DNA of 39,393 bases from Clostridiales bacterium (GTDB lineage: Bacteria > Bacillota > Clostridia > Oscillospirales > Acutalibacteraceae), in contig JAHZDE010000017.1 in assembly GCA_019422525.1 (NCBI GenBank), forward strand, positions 1 through 39,393, written 5' to 3'. The position numbers were made by a program, and so were the translations under genes. This document shows positions 1 to 6,976 of the stretch, one piece after another. How positions within the stretch are numbered: the first letter of the stretch is position 1; every line of letters begins with the position of its first letter. The notes beneath the pieces are model-generated. The model saw only the letters and a list, made by a program, of their open reading frames with translations, ran no database searches and was not told where the DNA came from.

Positions 1-1
1 G

Positions 2-136
2 GCCAACCTGTCCGGGGCCAACCTGTTCGAGGCCAACCTGTTCGAGGCCAACCTGTCCGGGGCCAACCTGTCCGGGGCCGACCTGTTCGAGGCCAACCTG
101 TCCAGGGCCAACCTGTCCGGGGCCAACTACATTGAA
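2..136 (+). repeat. tandem 15-bp repeats encoding the pentapeptides
   Basis: About nine copies of a 15-bp unit of the form GCCAACCTGTCCGGG, or GCCAACCTGTTCGAG, follow each other. The copies are nearly identical in DNA as well as in protein, so the array is young or kept uniform by recombination. Such arrays change copy number easily and break short-read assemblies, which may be why the window begins inside it. Confidence 0.9.
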
Positions 137-502
137 AAGGCAAAAAATTTATTTTATCCCATTGCCTGCCCGGAAATCGGCGCTTTTGTCGGCTGGAAAA
201 AGGCAAGGGTCAAAACCAGCGGTCATGAGTGCATTGTAAAGCTGGAAATTACCGAAGATGCCGTGCGCAGTTCCGGAACAGGCCGGAAGTGCCGCTGCTC
301 AAAGGCAACCGTTTTGGAGATTCAGGATTTAGAGGGGATTGTATTGGAGCAGGTCGCCGTCAGTGATAGAGATGAGAACTTCCATTACATTCCCGGAACT
401 GTGGTCTCCGTTTCGGATTTCGACGAAAACCGCTGGAACGAGTGCAGCACGGGCATCCATTTCTATATTACCCGAGAAGAAGCGGTGAGGCATATCCTAT
501 GA
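2..502 (+). CDS. pentapeptide-repeat protein with DUF5758-like C-terminal domain (5' truncated)
   Basis: The reading frame is open from the window edge, so the N-terminus is missing. The first 45 visible residues are nine pentapeptides of the A(N/D)Lxx type (ANLSG, ANLFE, ADLFE), which normally fold as a right-handed beta-helix. The remaining 120 residues contain CRCSKA, then a WNECSTGIHF motif and ITREEA. This matches, from memory, the DUF5758-type tail of clostridial phage pentapeptide proteins. An internal ATG at 263 is not a credible start because it would cut this domain. The stop overlaps the next start (ATGA). Role unknown. Pentapeptide proteins sometimes mimic DNA and bind gyrase, but nothing here shows that. 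Confidence 0.85.
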   Translation, partial: ANLSGANLFEANLFEANLSGANLSGADLFEANLSRANLSGANYIEKAKNLFYPIACPEIGAFVGWKKARVKTSGHECIVKLEITEDAVRSSGTGRKCRCSKATVLEIQDLEGIVLEQVAVSDRDENFHYIPGTVVSVSDFDENRWNECSTGIHFYITREEAVRHIL

Positions 503-1092
503 AAAAGCTGACCCGCGAAGAGCGGCGGCGCCGGAGCCAGAGGCGGCAGCTGATTACATATCTCCTGTTTCTGATCTTGCTGCTGGCGTGGCTGGGAAGC
601 TACCTGATTATGACGGTGAAAGCAGATCGGCCCGCCATGCACAAGCCGGAGCCCGCCACGCAGGACGGCAGCCTACCCGGCGACGATACCCCGGCCCTGG
701 TCCGCTGTTATCTCACCGAAGAGGAGCAGGAGGCCGCGGAAAACGAGCTGATCGAGGCGGCGCTGCTGTCCCATGCCGTCCGCCTGGATGATGTCACCGT
801 CACCCACTACTGCACCTGCTCCCGCTGCTGCGGCAAGTCCGACGGCATCACCGCCAGCGGCAGAAGGGCCACGCCCGGCGTCTCTGTGGCCGTGGACCCG
901 TCCATCATCCCATTGGGTTCTGATGTCCTGGTGGACTACGGAGACGGAGAACTCCACTATTACCGGGCGGACGATACCGGAAGTGCCGTGAAAGGCGCCC
1001 ACATCGACCTCTGCATGGAGAGCCACGAGGCCGCCATCCAGGCCGGAGTCCGTACCGCTACAATCTATTTCATCGAGGAGGGAGCTATTTGA
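499..1092 (+). CDS. membrane-anchored 3D (Asp-Asp-Asp) domain protein
   Basis: The protein has 197 residues. A basic head (KKLTREERRRRSQRR) precedes one hydrophobic segment at about residues 15-36, giving an N-in membrane anchor. The last 100 residues form a 3D domain: VTHYCTCSRCCG, AVDPSIIPLG, then ADDTG and HIDLCM, which supply the three conserved aspartates. The fold is shared with MltA-type lytic transglycosylases and cell-wall Rpf/Sps-like proteins, so a role at the cell wall is likely. In clostridial phages such genes often sit in the early region, not in the lysis cassette. The start at 499 overlaps the previous stop by ATGA. A start further upstream would only add residues in the previous gene. 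Confidence 0.85.
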   Translation: MKKLTREERRRRSQRRQLITYLLFLILLLAWLGSYLIMTVKADRPAMHKPEPATQDGSLPGDDTPALVRCYLTEEEQEAAENELIEAALLSHAVRLDDVTVTHYCTCSRCCGKSDGITASGRRATPGVSVAVDPSIIPLGSDVLVDYGDGELHYYRADDTGSAVKGAHIDLCMESHEAAIQAGVRTATIYFIEEGAI

Positions 1093-1445
1093 CAAGAGAA
1101 GAACGTATCAAGGCATTCACGATGCGGATCGACGGCCACAACTGGCAGGAGATCGCCCGGGAAATCGGATACGCGGACTGCACCATCAAGAATGACCTGT
1201 CGGCCTGCATCCGAATCCCACCCCGGCCCCCGTCCGTGCTGTATCCGGTCATCCGAAGGTACATTGTAGAAAACTATGGCGGCGTGGTCAAGAGCTTCAT
1301 TCAGGACGTGGGCGGTGTCTCATACGCCCAGGCATACCAGATGCTCTCCGGGCGATTGGCTGCCTCCAGGCCATTCCGGGACAGCGTGGCCCATCTCATG
1401 GGTATTCCCGCAGAAGATGCGTTCCGGATCGGAGGCGAGTCATGA
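1089..1445 (+). CDS. small helix-turn-helix protein
   Basis: The protein has 118 residues. The N-terminal 40 residues (IKAFTMRIDGHNWQEIAREI, then YADCTIKNDLS) look like a helix-turn-helix of the transposase or sigma-region-4 kind. The second half (YAQAYQMLSGR, FRDSVAHLMGI) resembles a second small helical DNA-binding unit. The start is a TTG at 1089 overlapping the previous stop, with GAGGAGGGAGC just upstream, so translation is probably coupled. It heads the recombination/replication block. A regulator or replication-accessory role is inferred from position only. Confidence 0.65.
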   Translation: MTREERIKAFTMRIDGHNWQEIAREIGYADCTIKNDLSACIRIPPRPPSVLYPVIRRYIVENYGGVVKSFIQDVGGVSYAQAYQMLSGRLAASRPFRDSVAHLMGIPAEDAFRIGGES

Positions 1446-1759
1446 AGCACTGCCAAATCTGTAACGCCTACTTTGACGCCCCTATGGTCCGGGAGGGCAC
1501 GGACCCCACCGTATTCCCCGGTTACCGCTACCGGGATGAGCTGTGCCCCGTCTGCGGCCAGCCCTATATCGAGGACGCCGCCGTCTGCCCCATCTGCAAA
1601 GGCTATATGCCCGCTGGAAGCATCCTCTGCAAATCCTGCCGCCGGTCCCTCCTGGCCCGTTTCCGGGACTTCGCCGACACTCTCCGGGAAGAGGAAGAGG
1701 ACCAGCTGGACGAGTGGCTGGACGGAAGAAGCATCAAGGAAAGGAGCGAGTTTCGCTGA
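1442..1759 (+). CDS. zinc-ribbon protein with four CxxC knuckles
   Basis: The protein has 105 residues. Four CxxC pairs are visible in the first 65 residues (CQIC, CPVC, CPIC, CKSC), enough for two treble-clef or ribbon zinc sites. An acidic helical tail (EEEEDQLDEWLDG) follows. The start overlaps the previous stop and the stop overlaps the ERF start (TGATG), so it is tightly coupled to both neighbours. No specific family is recognised. A scaffold or nucleic-acid-binding role next to the recombination genes is a guess. Confidence 0.75.
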   Translation: MKHCQICNAYFDAPMVREGTDPTVFPGYRYRDELCPVCGQPYIEDAAVCPICKGYMPAGSILCKSCRRSLLARFRDFADTLREEEEDQLDEWLDGRSIKERSEFR

Positions 1760-2346
1760 TGGAAAATAATTTTTTATCCCGCGTCTCCGCTGTTCAAACG
1801 GAGCTGAAAGCCCCAAAGGGCCGCATGAACAAGTTTGGCGGATATAAGTACCGGTCCTGTGAGGACATTATGGAAGCTGTGAAGCCTCTTCTCGCTCAAC
1901 ACCAGCTTCTCCTTACGGTCTCCGATACATTGGAGTGCATCTGTGACCGCTACTATGTCCACGCAACCGCTACGCTGTGGGATACCACTTCGGAAGCATC
2001 TCTTTCAAACTCTGCCTATGCCCGCGAGAGCGAGGACAAGAAAGGAATGGATGACAGCCAGATCACCGGCGCCGCGTCAAGCTATGCCAGAAAGTACGCG
2101 TTGAACGGCCTCTTCTGCATTGATGATACAAAGGACGCGGACACGGACGAGTTTGCAAAAGAGCAGGCAGCCGCCGAACAGCGCAAGGAATATCGCTGCG
2201 ACGACTGCGGCGAACTGATCTATCCCGTCAAAAAGAGAGACGGAAAGCCCTGGGATGTGAAGGATATGGTGAGCTATGCAAACCGTCGGTTTGGCCGACA
2301 GCTCTGTGCGAACTGCATGAAGCGTGTGGAGAGCGAGGGTATCTAA
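1759..2346 (+). CDS. erf: ERF-family single-strand DNA annealing protein
   Basis: The protein has 195 residues. Residues 1-125 match the ERF recombinase pattern: FLSRVSAVQTELKAPK, FGGYKYRSCEDIMEAVKPLL, and GAASSYARKYALNGLFCIDD near the end of the core. ERF proteins form rings that anneal complementary single strands for phage recombination and genome circularisation. After the core comes an extra C-terminal zinc finger (CDDCG and CANCM, about residues 150-188) with a basic stretch between the cysteine pairs. SSB follows directly, so the two form the usual annealase/SSB pair. The ATG at 1759 overlaps the previous stop. Confidence 0.92.
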   Translation: MENNFLSRVSAVQTELKAPKGRMNKFGGYKYRSCEDIMEAVKPLLAQHQLLLTVSDTLECICDRYYVHATATLWDTTSEASLSNSAYARESEDKKGMDDSQITGAASSYARKYALNGLFCIDDTKDADTDEFAKEQAAAEQRKEYRCDDCGELIYPVKKRDGKPWDVKDMVSYANRRFGRQLCANCMKRVESEGI

Positions 2347-2763
2347 ATGTTTATCAATGGTATTACAGACTACGACCGCAATGGGAACGAGGTCAAGACC
2401 GGCCTCGTCATCGCAAAGGCCACCTGTGACGGCGATATCCGCATCACCAGCAACGGCAAGGAGGTCGGCTCCATCTCCGTCCGGGCCTATGGCCGAAAGG
2501 ACGGAACCGCCGCTTTCCTGACTGTCAAGGGCTGGGGACATCTGGCCCGCCAGCTGTCCGTTATGGTGAAGGGCGACCGGGTCATCGCCGCCGGCCGGCT
2601 GGAGAGCCGCGAATACAACGGCAAAACCTATACAGACCTGATAGCGGACTATGTGTGGCCCACAGAAAAGGAGTCCCACTTCCCCATCCAGAGCGGCGGC
2701 GTCAACGTTTCAGCCGCAGACTTCGCCGAGATCGGCGACGAGGACGGCAAACTGCCGTTTTAA
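2347..2763 (+). CDS. ssb: single-stranded DNA-binding protein
   Basis: The protein has 138 residues. An OB fold is visible from residues 1-105: ISVRAYGRKDGTAAFLTVKG, WGHLARQL, KGDRVIAAGRLESREYNGKT, which resembles the VxGrl.x.r.y.kdG.k pattern of SSBs. The C-terminus is EIGDEDGKLPF, an acidic tip like the DDDIPF tail that recruits replication and repair partners. The ATG directly follows the ERF stop. It protects single-stranded DNA during phage replication and ERF annealing. Confidence 0.9.
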   Translation: MFINGITDYDRNGNEVKTGLVIAKATCDGDIRITSNGKEVGSISVRAYGRKDGTAAFLTVKGWGHLARQLSVMVKGDRVIAAGRLESREYNGKTYTDLIADYVWPTEKESHFPIQSGGVNVSAADFAEIGDEDGKLPF

Positions 2764-2798
2764 CTGAACAGCAACCACGATAAATAGGAGGTATACAG

Positions 2799-3233
2799 AT
2801 GAAAGGAAACGTCATTGAGTTAGACCGGAATGCCTTGCGGGATGCCATTACAGAAAGTGGGAAGAACCTCTCGCAAGCATCTCGTGATCTTGGTCACTCA
2901 GACGCATACATCAGCTATTGCATTAGTACTGGGCAGATGAAAGGGTCTGCTGCCAAGTTGCTTTGCTATCAGCTAAACATCCCCCTCTCCCAGATCAAGA
3001 AGAAGCAGGCAGCAACGCCTCAGAGTGCCGCCAGCGGATCATACACTGCCCGGATAGATGTCTCCGGCGGGAAAAGCCTCAATATGTCTCTCTACTTCGG
3101 AGACGAGAAAATCTGCGAGGCATACAGCAAGATCAAGGGCCCTGGCAAACTAGACCTGATGCAAGCCATCAGCTATGCCGCCCACATGATGTATAAAATT
3201 GCGGAGCAGGAAGAGCTGAAGAAAAGGAAGTGA
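2799..3233 (+). CDS. phage HTH-type DNA-binding protein
   Basis: The protein has 144 residues. Residues 8-65 read as a Cro/XRE-like helix-turn-helix (LRDAITESGKNLSQASRDLG, HSDAYISYCI, LLCYQLNIPLSQI). A flexible linker follows, then a domain containing SLNMSLYFGDEKICEAYSKI and a basic end (ELKKRK). A clear AGGAGG lies before the ATG. It is placed between SSB and the replication protein, and a role in early gene control or origin function is possible but not shown. The stop is followed within 7 bases by the next ATG. Confidence 0.65.
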   Translation: MKGNVIELDRNALRDAITESGKNLSQASRDLGHSDAYISYCISTGQMKGSAAKLLCYQLNIPLSQIKKKQAATPQSAASGSYTARIDVSGGKSLNMSLYFGDEKICEAYSKIKGPGKLDLMQAISYAAHMMYKIAEQEELKKRK

Positions 3234-3240
3234 AGCTATT

Positions 3241-3918
3241 ATGGAGCGTTCACAATTCACATTCTATGCGTCGTTCTTCCAATCCATATCCCGCATTAAG
3301 AAAAAGGCGGATCGTTGCGACGCCTATGATGCAATCTGCGGATACGCTCTAACCGGAGAGCTTCCAAATATGGATAGCATTGCCGAGTCTGCGGCAATCG
3401 TGTTCGATTTAAGCAAACCGAATCTGGACGCAAGCAGACGCAAAGCAGAATCAGGAAAGGCAGGAGGAAAGCGAAAGCAAACCGGAAGCAAACCGGAAGC
3501 AAACCGGAAGCAAGAGGAAACGGTAAGGGAGAAAGAGAAAGAGAAAGAGAAGGAGAAAGAGTTAGAGAAAGAGAAGGAATCTTATTCTCCCCCTACCCCC
3601 TCTCCGGGGGAGACCGGCTTTGGGAAAGAGCTCCAATCTGCCCTTGACGAATGGTTGGCGTACAAGCGGGAACGGCGGGAGCCGTATAGGCAAACCGGTT
3701 TGCAGTCCCTGGTCTCTGAAATCAGAAACAATGCAGCCCGATACGGAGAAACGGCCGTTGCCGAGCTGATCCGGTACTGTATGGCCTGCAACTGGAGAGG
3801 CATCATCTTTGACCGCCTGAAGAAATCGGGCGGGAAGGAAAAGCCTACCGCCCAAAGCATGAACGACGAGACGTGGAAGTACATCCGGGAAATGTACCAG
3901 CATAAGGAGGAACCATGA
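3241..3918 (+). CDS. DUF6291-like phage replication protein
   Basis: The protein has 225 residues. The N-terminal 70 residues (SQFTFYASFFQSISRI, DAYDAICGYALTGELP, VFDLSKPNLDA) match the DUF6291 pattern found at the start of many Firmicute phage replication-initiation proteins. Residues 80-125 are low complexity: repeated KPEANRKQ-like units, then EK repeats. Residues 130-210 (FGKELQSALDEWLAYKRERR, SEIRNNAARYGETAVAELI, NWRGIIFDRL) resemble the DnaD-like or loader-binding tail of such proteins. The expected job is recruiting the host helicase to the phage origin. The last bases overlap the resolvase-like gene. Confidence 0.75.
   Translation: MERSQFTFYASFFQSISRIKKKADRCDAYDAICGYALTGELPNMDSIAESAAIVFDLSKPNLDASRRKAESGKAGGKRKQTGSKPEANRKQEETVREKEKEKEKEKELEKEKESYSPPTPSPGETGFGKELQSALDEWLAYKRERREPYRQTGLQSLVSEIRNNAARYGETAVAELIRYCMACNWRGIIFDRLKKSGGKEKPTAQSMNDETWKYIREMYQHKEEP
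3475..3577 (+). repeat. short in-frame tandem repeats inside the replication gene
   Basis: Three copies of the 12-bp unit CAAACCGGAAGC lie at about 3478-3513. They are followed by a purine-rich tract of GAGAAA hexamers at about 3530-3577 encoding EKEKEKE. The copies stay in frame (multiples of three), so copy-number change would lengthen or shorten the charged linker without breaking the protein. Confidence 0.8.
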
Positions 3919-4244
3919 ACAGCAAACAGAAGGGCAAGCGTGGAGAGCTGGAATGGGCCAGCTATTGCCGTGGGCAGGGCTATGACTGCCGCCGCACGGC
4001 TCAGTATTGCGGGAACACCGGGGACGCCTCTGACGTTGTAGGGCTGCCCGGCATCCATCAGGAAGTCAAGCGTGTGGAGCGGCTGGATTTGGAGGCAGCC
4101 ATGGCCCAGGCCAAGCACGATGCGCCTCCTTGGGAATATCCCATTGTAGCCCACCGGCGGAGCCGCTGCGAGTGGCTGGTGACGATGCGGGCGGAGGACT
4201 GGTTTTCCCTGTACCGGGAATGGGAGGCAAGTCATGACAACTAA
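3915..4244 (+). CDS. Holliday-junction-resolvase-like PD-(D/E)XK nuclease
   Basis: The protein has 109 residues. It begins MNSKQKGKRGELEWASY, with the conserved glutamate in GELE. GDASDVVGLPG supplies the metal-binding aspartate and IHQEVKRVERL supplies the ExK pair. The order E...D...ExK is that of archaeal-Hjc-like and phage Holliday-junction resolvases, and the length fits. It probably cuts branched DNA made by recombination or replication before packaging. It overlaps the genes on both sides by a few bases, within the ERF/SSB/replication block. Confidence 0.8.
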   Translation: MNSKQKGKRGELEWASYCRGQGYDCRRTAQYCGNTGDASDVVGLPGIHQEVKRVERLDLEAAMAQAKHDAPPWEYPIVAHRRSRCEWLVTMRAEDWFSLYREWEASHDN

Positions 4245-4557
4245 GAAGCTGCAAACCATTCTGGAGATGGTGGACCGGGGATGCCTCCAGAAGGACATTG
4301 CCAAAGCGGTCAATGTGTCCGTTTCGACCGTCAGCATCTGGGCCCGGAAATATGGGCGTGTGCGGATACCGCGTCGCTACTGCCTGAAGATGTACACCAT
4401 CTACGGCAAGGACGGGCAATACGCCTTTGAGGGCACCGCCCGAGAGTGTGCGGAATATCTGGGCATCCAATACCAGTCCTTCCGGCGGATGGCGTCCCAA
4501 TACCAGCGTTACGGCAAGGGCCAGTACGCAGTCTATCCGTCGGAGGTGGAAGCATGA
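4234..4557 (+). CDS. helix-turn-helix phage protein
   Basis: The protein has 107 residues. The N-terminal 40 residues (LQTILEMVDRGCLQKDIAKA, VNVSVSTVSIWARKYG) are a clear homeodomain-like helix-turn-helix. The C-terminal half (YAFEGTARECAEYLGIQYQS, FRRMASQYQRYG) looks like a second helix-turn-helix, similar to DNA-binding repeats in phage homing-type or replication proteins. The stop overlaps a 12-codon open frame (4554-4592, MRAARWKGREHD) whose end in turn overlaps the next gene start, so it may couple translation. Confidence 0.65.
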   Translation: MTTKKLQTILEMVDRGCLQKDIAKAVNVSVSTVSIWARKYGRVRIPRRYCLKMYTIYGKDGQYAFEGTARECAEYLGIQYQSFRRMASQYQRYGKGQYAVYPSEVEA

Positions 4558-4584
4558 GAGCTGCCCGCTGGAAAGGAAGAGAGC

Positions 4585-5331
4585 ATGACTGAGCATTTTG
4601 CATCATGGTCCGGCGGCGCAGACAGTACGGCAACAGCCCTGCTTGCTCTCGAGCACGGGGAGCCTTTGACAGCCTTGGTATACTGTGAGGTCATGTTTGA
4701 TGCGCATACCAGCGGAGAGGTCCCGGAACATGCAGATTTTATCCACGGGATAGCAATCCCGTGGTTTGAGGAACATGGCGTGCGCGTGGAGGTTCTGCGA
4801 TCTCAAAAGACGTTTATGGACGTGTTTTGGCACCAGATCAAAAAGGGGTTGCGGGCCGGAAAGTATCAAGGATTCCCGTCGCCGGGGTTTTGCAAGGTGC
4901 AAGATCGCTGTAAGACACCTCCGCTGGACCGGTTTCGCCGGGCGCATAAAGGAGCAGTACAGTATATCGGATATGCAGCAGACGAGGACGAAAGACTGCT
5001 GCGCCTGGGCGGGCAGAAAATATCCCTGCTGCAGAAATACGGATACACCCAGAAGGATGCGCGCGAACTCTGCCGGAAATACGGGCTCCTCTCTCCAGCC
5101 TATGAGTTCTGTAAGCGTGGCGGGTGCTTCTTCTGCCCAAATGCCAGTGACAATGAGTTCCGACATTTGCGGGCACACCATAGGGAGCTATGGGATAAGC
5201 TCCTAGAGCTCCAACACGTGGAAAACGTTGCTTTCCCTGGGCGGTTCCGGACAGATGACAACATCATTTACATGGAGTCCAGGTTTGACCTGGAAGAACG
5301 GCAGATCACATGGGAGGATTTAGGACTATGA
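4585..5331 (+). CDS. phosphoadenosine-phosphosulfate-reductase-like (adenine nucleotide alpha-hydrolase) protein
   Basis: The protein has 248 residues. The N-terminus FASWSGGADSTATALLAL contains the SGGxDS P-loop of N-type ATP pyrophosphatases and PAPS reductases. ADEDERLL lies in mid-protein. A cysteine cluster near the C-terminus (CKRGGCFFCPN) resembles the metal or iron-sulphur site of DndC-like and phage PAPS-reductase-fold proteins. The family activates substrates by adenylation or reduces adenylylated sulphate. Phage members are often annotated as PAPS reductases without a proven substrate, and nucleic-acid modification is an alternative. GGAAAGGAAGAGAG precedes the ATG. Confidence 0.8.
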   Translation: MTEHFASWSGGADSTATALLALEHGEPLTALVYCEVMFDAHTSGEVPEHADFIHGIAIPWFEEHGVRVEVLRSQKTFMDVFWHQIKKGLRAGKYQGFPSPGFCKVQDRCKTPPLDRFRRAHKGAVQYIGYAADEDERLLRLGGQKISLLQKYGYTQKDARELCRKYGLLSPAYEFCKRGGCFFCPNASDNEFRHLRAHHRELWDKLLELQHVENVAFPGRFRTDDNIIYMESRFDLEERQITWEDLGL

Positions 5332-5603
5332 CGGATGAAAAGCGCGCCCTGCTGGGCGATCACGAGGCGGCCAAGCGGCTGACGGATGCGGGGGTGCTGG
5401 TGCCGTGCCCTATGTGCAGAGGACAGGCAAGGGTGCGGAACGAACGTTACTATCAGCCAAATGTCCGCAGAAATGTGATCTGCATGAAATGTTTTACGAA
5501 CAGCGGATGGTATAAGACGGAACACGAAGCCCGCCTCGCCTGGAACACCCGCGCACCGATTCTGAGTGCGGAGGAAATTCAAAAATTGGAGGAGAACACA
5601 TGA
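5328..5603 (+). CDS. Lar-like zinc-ribbon protein
   Basis: The protein has 91 residues. CPMCRGQARVRNE and then CMKCFTNSGWYKTEHEARLA with WNTR give the CPxCG...CxxC...A...WN.R layout of the Lar restriction-alleviation family and its many phage relatives. The start at 5328 overlaps the previous stop (ATGA) and has GGGAGGA about ten bases upstream, so it is preferred over the ATG at 5310. Lar proteins moderate host type I restriction, but most members in clostridial phages are untested. Confidence 0.7.
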   Translation: MTDEKRALLGDHEAAKRLTDAGVLVPCPMCRGQARVRNERYYQPNVRRNVICMKCFTNSGWYKTEHEARLAWNTRAPILSAEEIQKLEENT

Positions 5604-6163
5604 AATCTGCAAGGATTTACACCAATGACCTGAACCGGCTAATTGCGGCTACCAAGTCTTTTGTGAGTGATAGTGATCATCGACCCTGCAGCCAGTACAT
5701 CAAATTGGAGTTTCATGCGGCAGACAATCAGGTCGTGGCAATGGCCGTTGACGGATATCGGATGTCTGTAGAACATTCCGTTATCAGTGATTGCGACGAG
5801 GACTTTGTGGCGTTCATTAAGAGCAATACCAAACTCCGCAATAAGCAGTATGCAACCATCTCTCTGACCGAGGATGGGAAAGAGGCTGTAATCCGGTGCG
5901 GTGGGTTCTCGTTCGGATATATCCAGCCGCAGGACAGCGGATTTGAATGGGAAAAGGCAATCCCAACCAGCGAGGTAAAGTATCGAATTGGCTTCAATGG
6001 GAATTACCTTCTGTCTGCATTGCAAGCGGCGAAAGTCTCTGCTGACGGCAGTTTTAGGCAACCGGTCATTTTAGAATTTCGCAGCAATATTGAGCCGATT
6101 CTTCTCCGTACCAATAAGGAGGACATTAAGATGGTTATGCCTGTTCGTATCAAGGAAGGTTGA
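5600..6163 (+). CDS. half-length DNA sliding-clamp-like protein
   Basis: The protein has 187 residues. VVAMAVDGYRMSVEHSVISD (about residues 46-65) resembles the ATDGHRLA element inside beta-clamp domains. The C-terminus, FRQPVILEFRSNIEPILLRT followed by MVMPVRI, matches the end of DnaN (pvi...plli...l.PvRi). Bacterial beta clamps are about 370 residues with three such domains; this protein has room for at most one and a half. It may be a phage-specific clamp, a clamp decoy or a processivity modifier acting with the upstream replication genes. It starts overlapping the Lar-like gene with an AGGAG site. Confidence 0.6.
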   Translation: MKSARIYTNDLNRLIAATKSFVSDSDHRPCSQYIKLEFHAADNQVVAMAVDGYRMSVEHSVISDCDEDFVAFIKSNTKLRNKQYATISLTEDGKEAVIRCGGFSFGYIQPQDSGFEWEKAIPTSEVKYRIGFNGNYLLSALQAAKVSADGSFRQPVILEFRSNIEPILLRTNKEDIKMVMPVRIKEG

Positions 6164-6195
6164 GCGGAGGAGATGGAGATGCTGGAGGGGGTGCA

Positions 6196-6546
6196 ATGAG
6201 CATGACGCGGCGAGAGGCTGCAATCAAGAGCTGTGAGGACAGAATCAGGCACCTAGAAAGTGTGCCACCTCACTACTATGGGAAACGGCAACGGGGAAGA
6301 GCTATTGAGCTGGAAAAGGTAAAAATAAAGGCCCTCCGCCCCGTCAGCCGGGAGCAGGTGGAGAAGGTGTGGAGGGGCGAATGGAAACGGGATAAATGGC
6401 CCAGCGGAACACACCGAATTATTTGTAACAGATGTGGAGAATGGAACGGGAAAACTACAAACTTTTGCTCTCATTGCGGCGCTCCCATGACGGATGAGGC
6501 CGTGGAGATGGTGATGGAGAGATTGGAGGCGCTGAACGATGCGTAA
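6196..6546 (+). CDS. zinc-ribbon phage protein
   Basis: The protein has 116 residues. The N-terminal half is charged and helical (REAAIKSCEDRIRHLESV, YYGKRQRGRAIELEKVKIKA). The C-terminal 45 residues hold a four-cysteine ribbon, CNRCGEWNG...CSHCGAPMT. I chose the ATG at 6196 because GGAGGGGG sits six bases upstream. A TTG at 6160 overlapping the previous stop is possible but has its Shine-Dalgarno-like bases too close. The C-terminus EALNDA is encoded by the first copy of a 19-bp repeat that also starts the next gene. Confidence 0.65.
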   Translation: MSMTRREAAIKSCEDRIRHLESVPPHYYGKRQRGRAIELEKVKIKALRPVSREQVEKVWRGEWKRDKWPSGTHRIICNRCGEWNGKTTNFCSHCGAPMTDEAVEMVMERLEALNDA

Positions 6547-6962
6547 AGGGTTAATTCTTATCATTGGCTTGATTGTTGGCTACGCAATAAGTTGGGCATT
6601 TACAGTCGGAATTATCAAGCTCATCACAATGTGCTTTTCCATCGAGTTTTCTTTGTCCGTTGCCACTGGGATATGGTTGGTCCTGTGGCTGCTGAAATTG
6701 GTTTTTCATAAGTCGAAAGGGAGGCGCTGAACGATGCGGATTGAGCGCAGACGGTATGTAGTTATGCGAAGGAACCGAACTGAGGTTTGGTGTGGGCTTT
6801 CCAAACATTTCAGTTTCCGCCCGATTACTGAAGTGAAAGATGTTTCTGTCAAGACATATCGTTCCGAAGCACAAGCCAGAAGCGGCTGTTCTTCATGGGA
6901 CAGAGATTTTGAGGTTGTTCCGGTAATCGAGATGATTGCGACTGAGGAGGCGCTGAACGATG
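6525..6962 (+). repeat. three dispersed copies of a 17-19 bp start-site repeat
   Basis: The sequence GGAGGCGCTGAACGATGCG occurs exactly at 6525-6543 and 6720-6738. Its first 17 bases recur at 6946-6962. Each copy contains a Shine-Dalgarno GGAGG eight bases before an ATG that starts a gene (6539, 6734, 6960). Each copy also ends, or is the end of, the gene before it. Confidence 0.9.
6539..6730 (+). CDS. small two-helix membrane protein
   Basis: The protein has 63 residues. Two hydrophobic stretches span about residues 4-30 (GLILIIGLIVGYAISWAFTV) and 36-56 (FSLSVATGIWLVLWLLKLVF), followed by a basic tail (HKSKGRR). It is therefore a small inner-membrane hairpin. No family is recognised. It is bounded on both sides by identical 19-bp repeats that carry the ribosome site, so it looks like a removable cassette. 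Confidence 0.6.
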   Translation: MRKGLILIIGLIVGYAISWAFTVGIIKLITMCFSIEFSLSVATGIWLVLWLLKLVFHKSKGRR

Positions 6963-6976
6963 GCAAGGGCGATTGA
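6734..6976 (+). CDS. hypothetical phage protein
   Basis: The protein has 80 residues and no recognised family. It starts with a basic stretch (RIERRRYVVMRRNRTEVW), continues with GLSKHFSFRPITEV and ends EEALNDGKGD. The end is encoded by the third copy of the junction repeat. The pattern (YVVMRRNRTEVWCG, KTYRSEAQARS) is that of small phage proteins whose aligned beta strands read a value with expected range, but no function can be given. Its start is in the second repeat copy. Confidence 0.5.
   Translation: MRIERRRYVVMRRNRTEVWCGLSKHFSFRPITEVKDVSVKTYRSEAQARSGCSSWDRDFEVVPVIEMIATEEALNDGKGD

Noticed and set aside
2..136. Possible CRISPR or satellite array at the left edge
   Set aside because: The 15-bp units are contiguous with no spacers and encode pentapeptides in frame.
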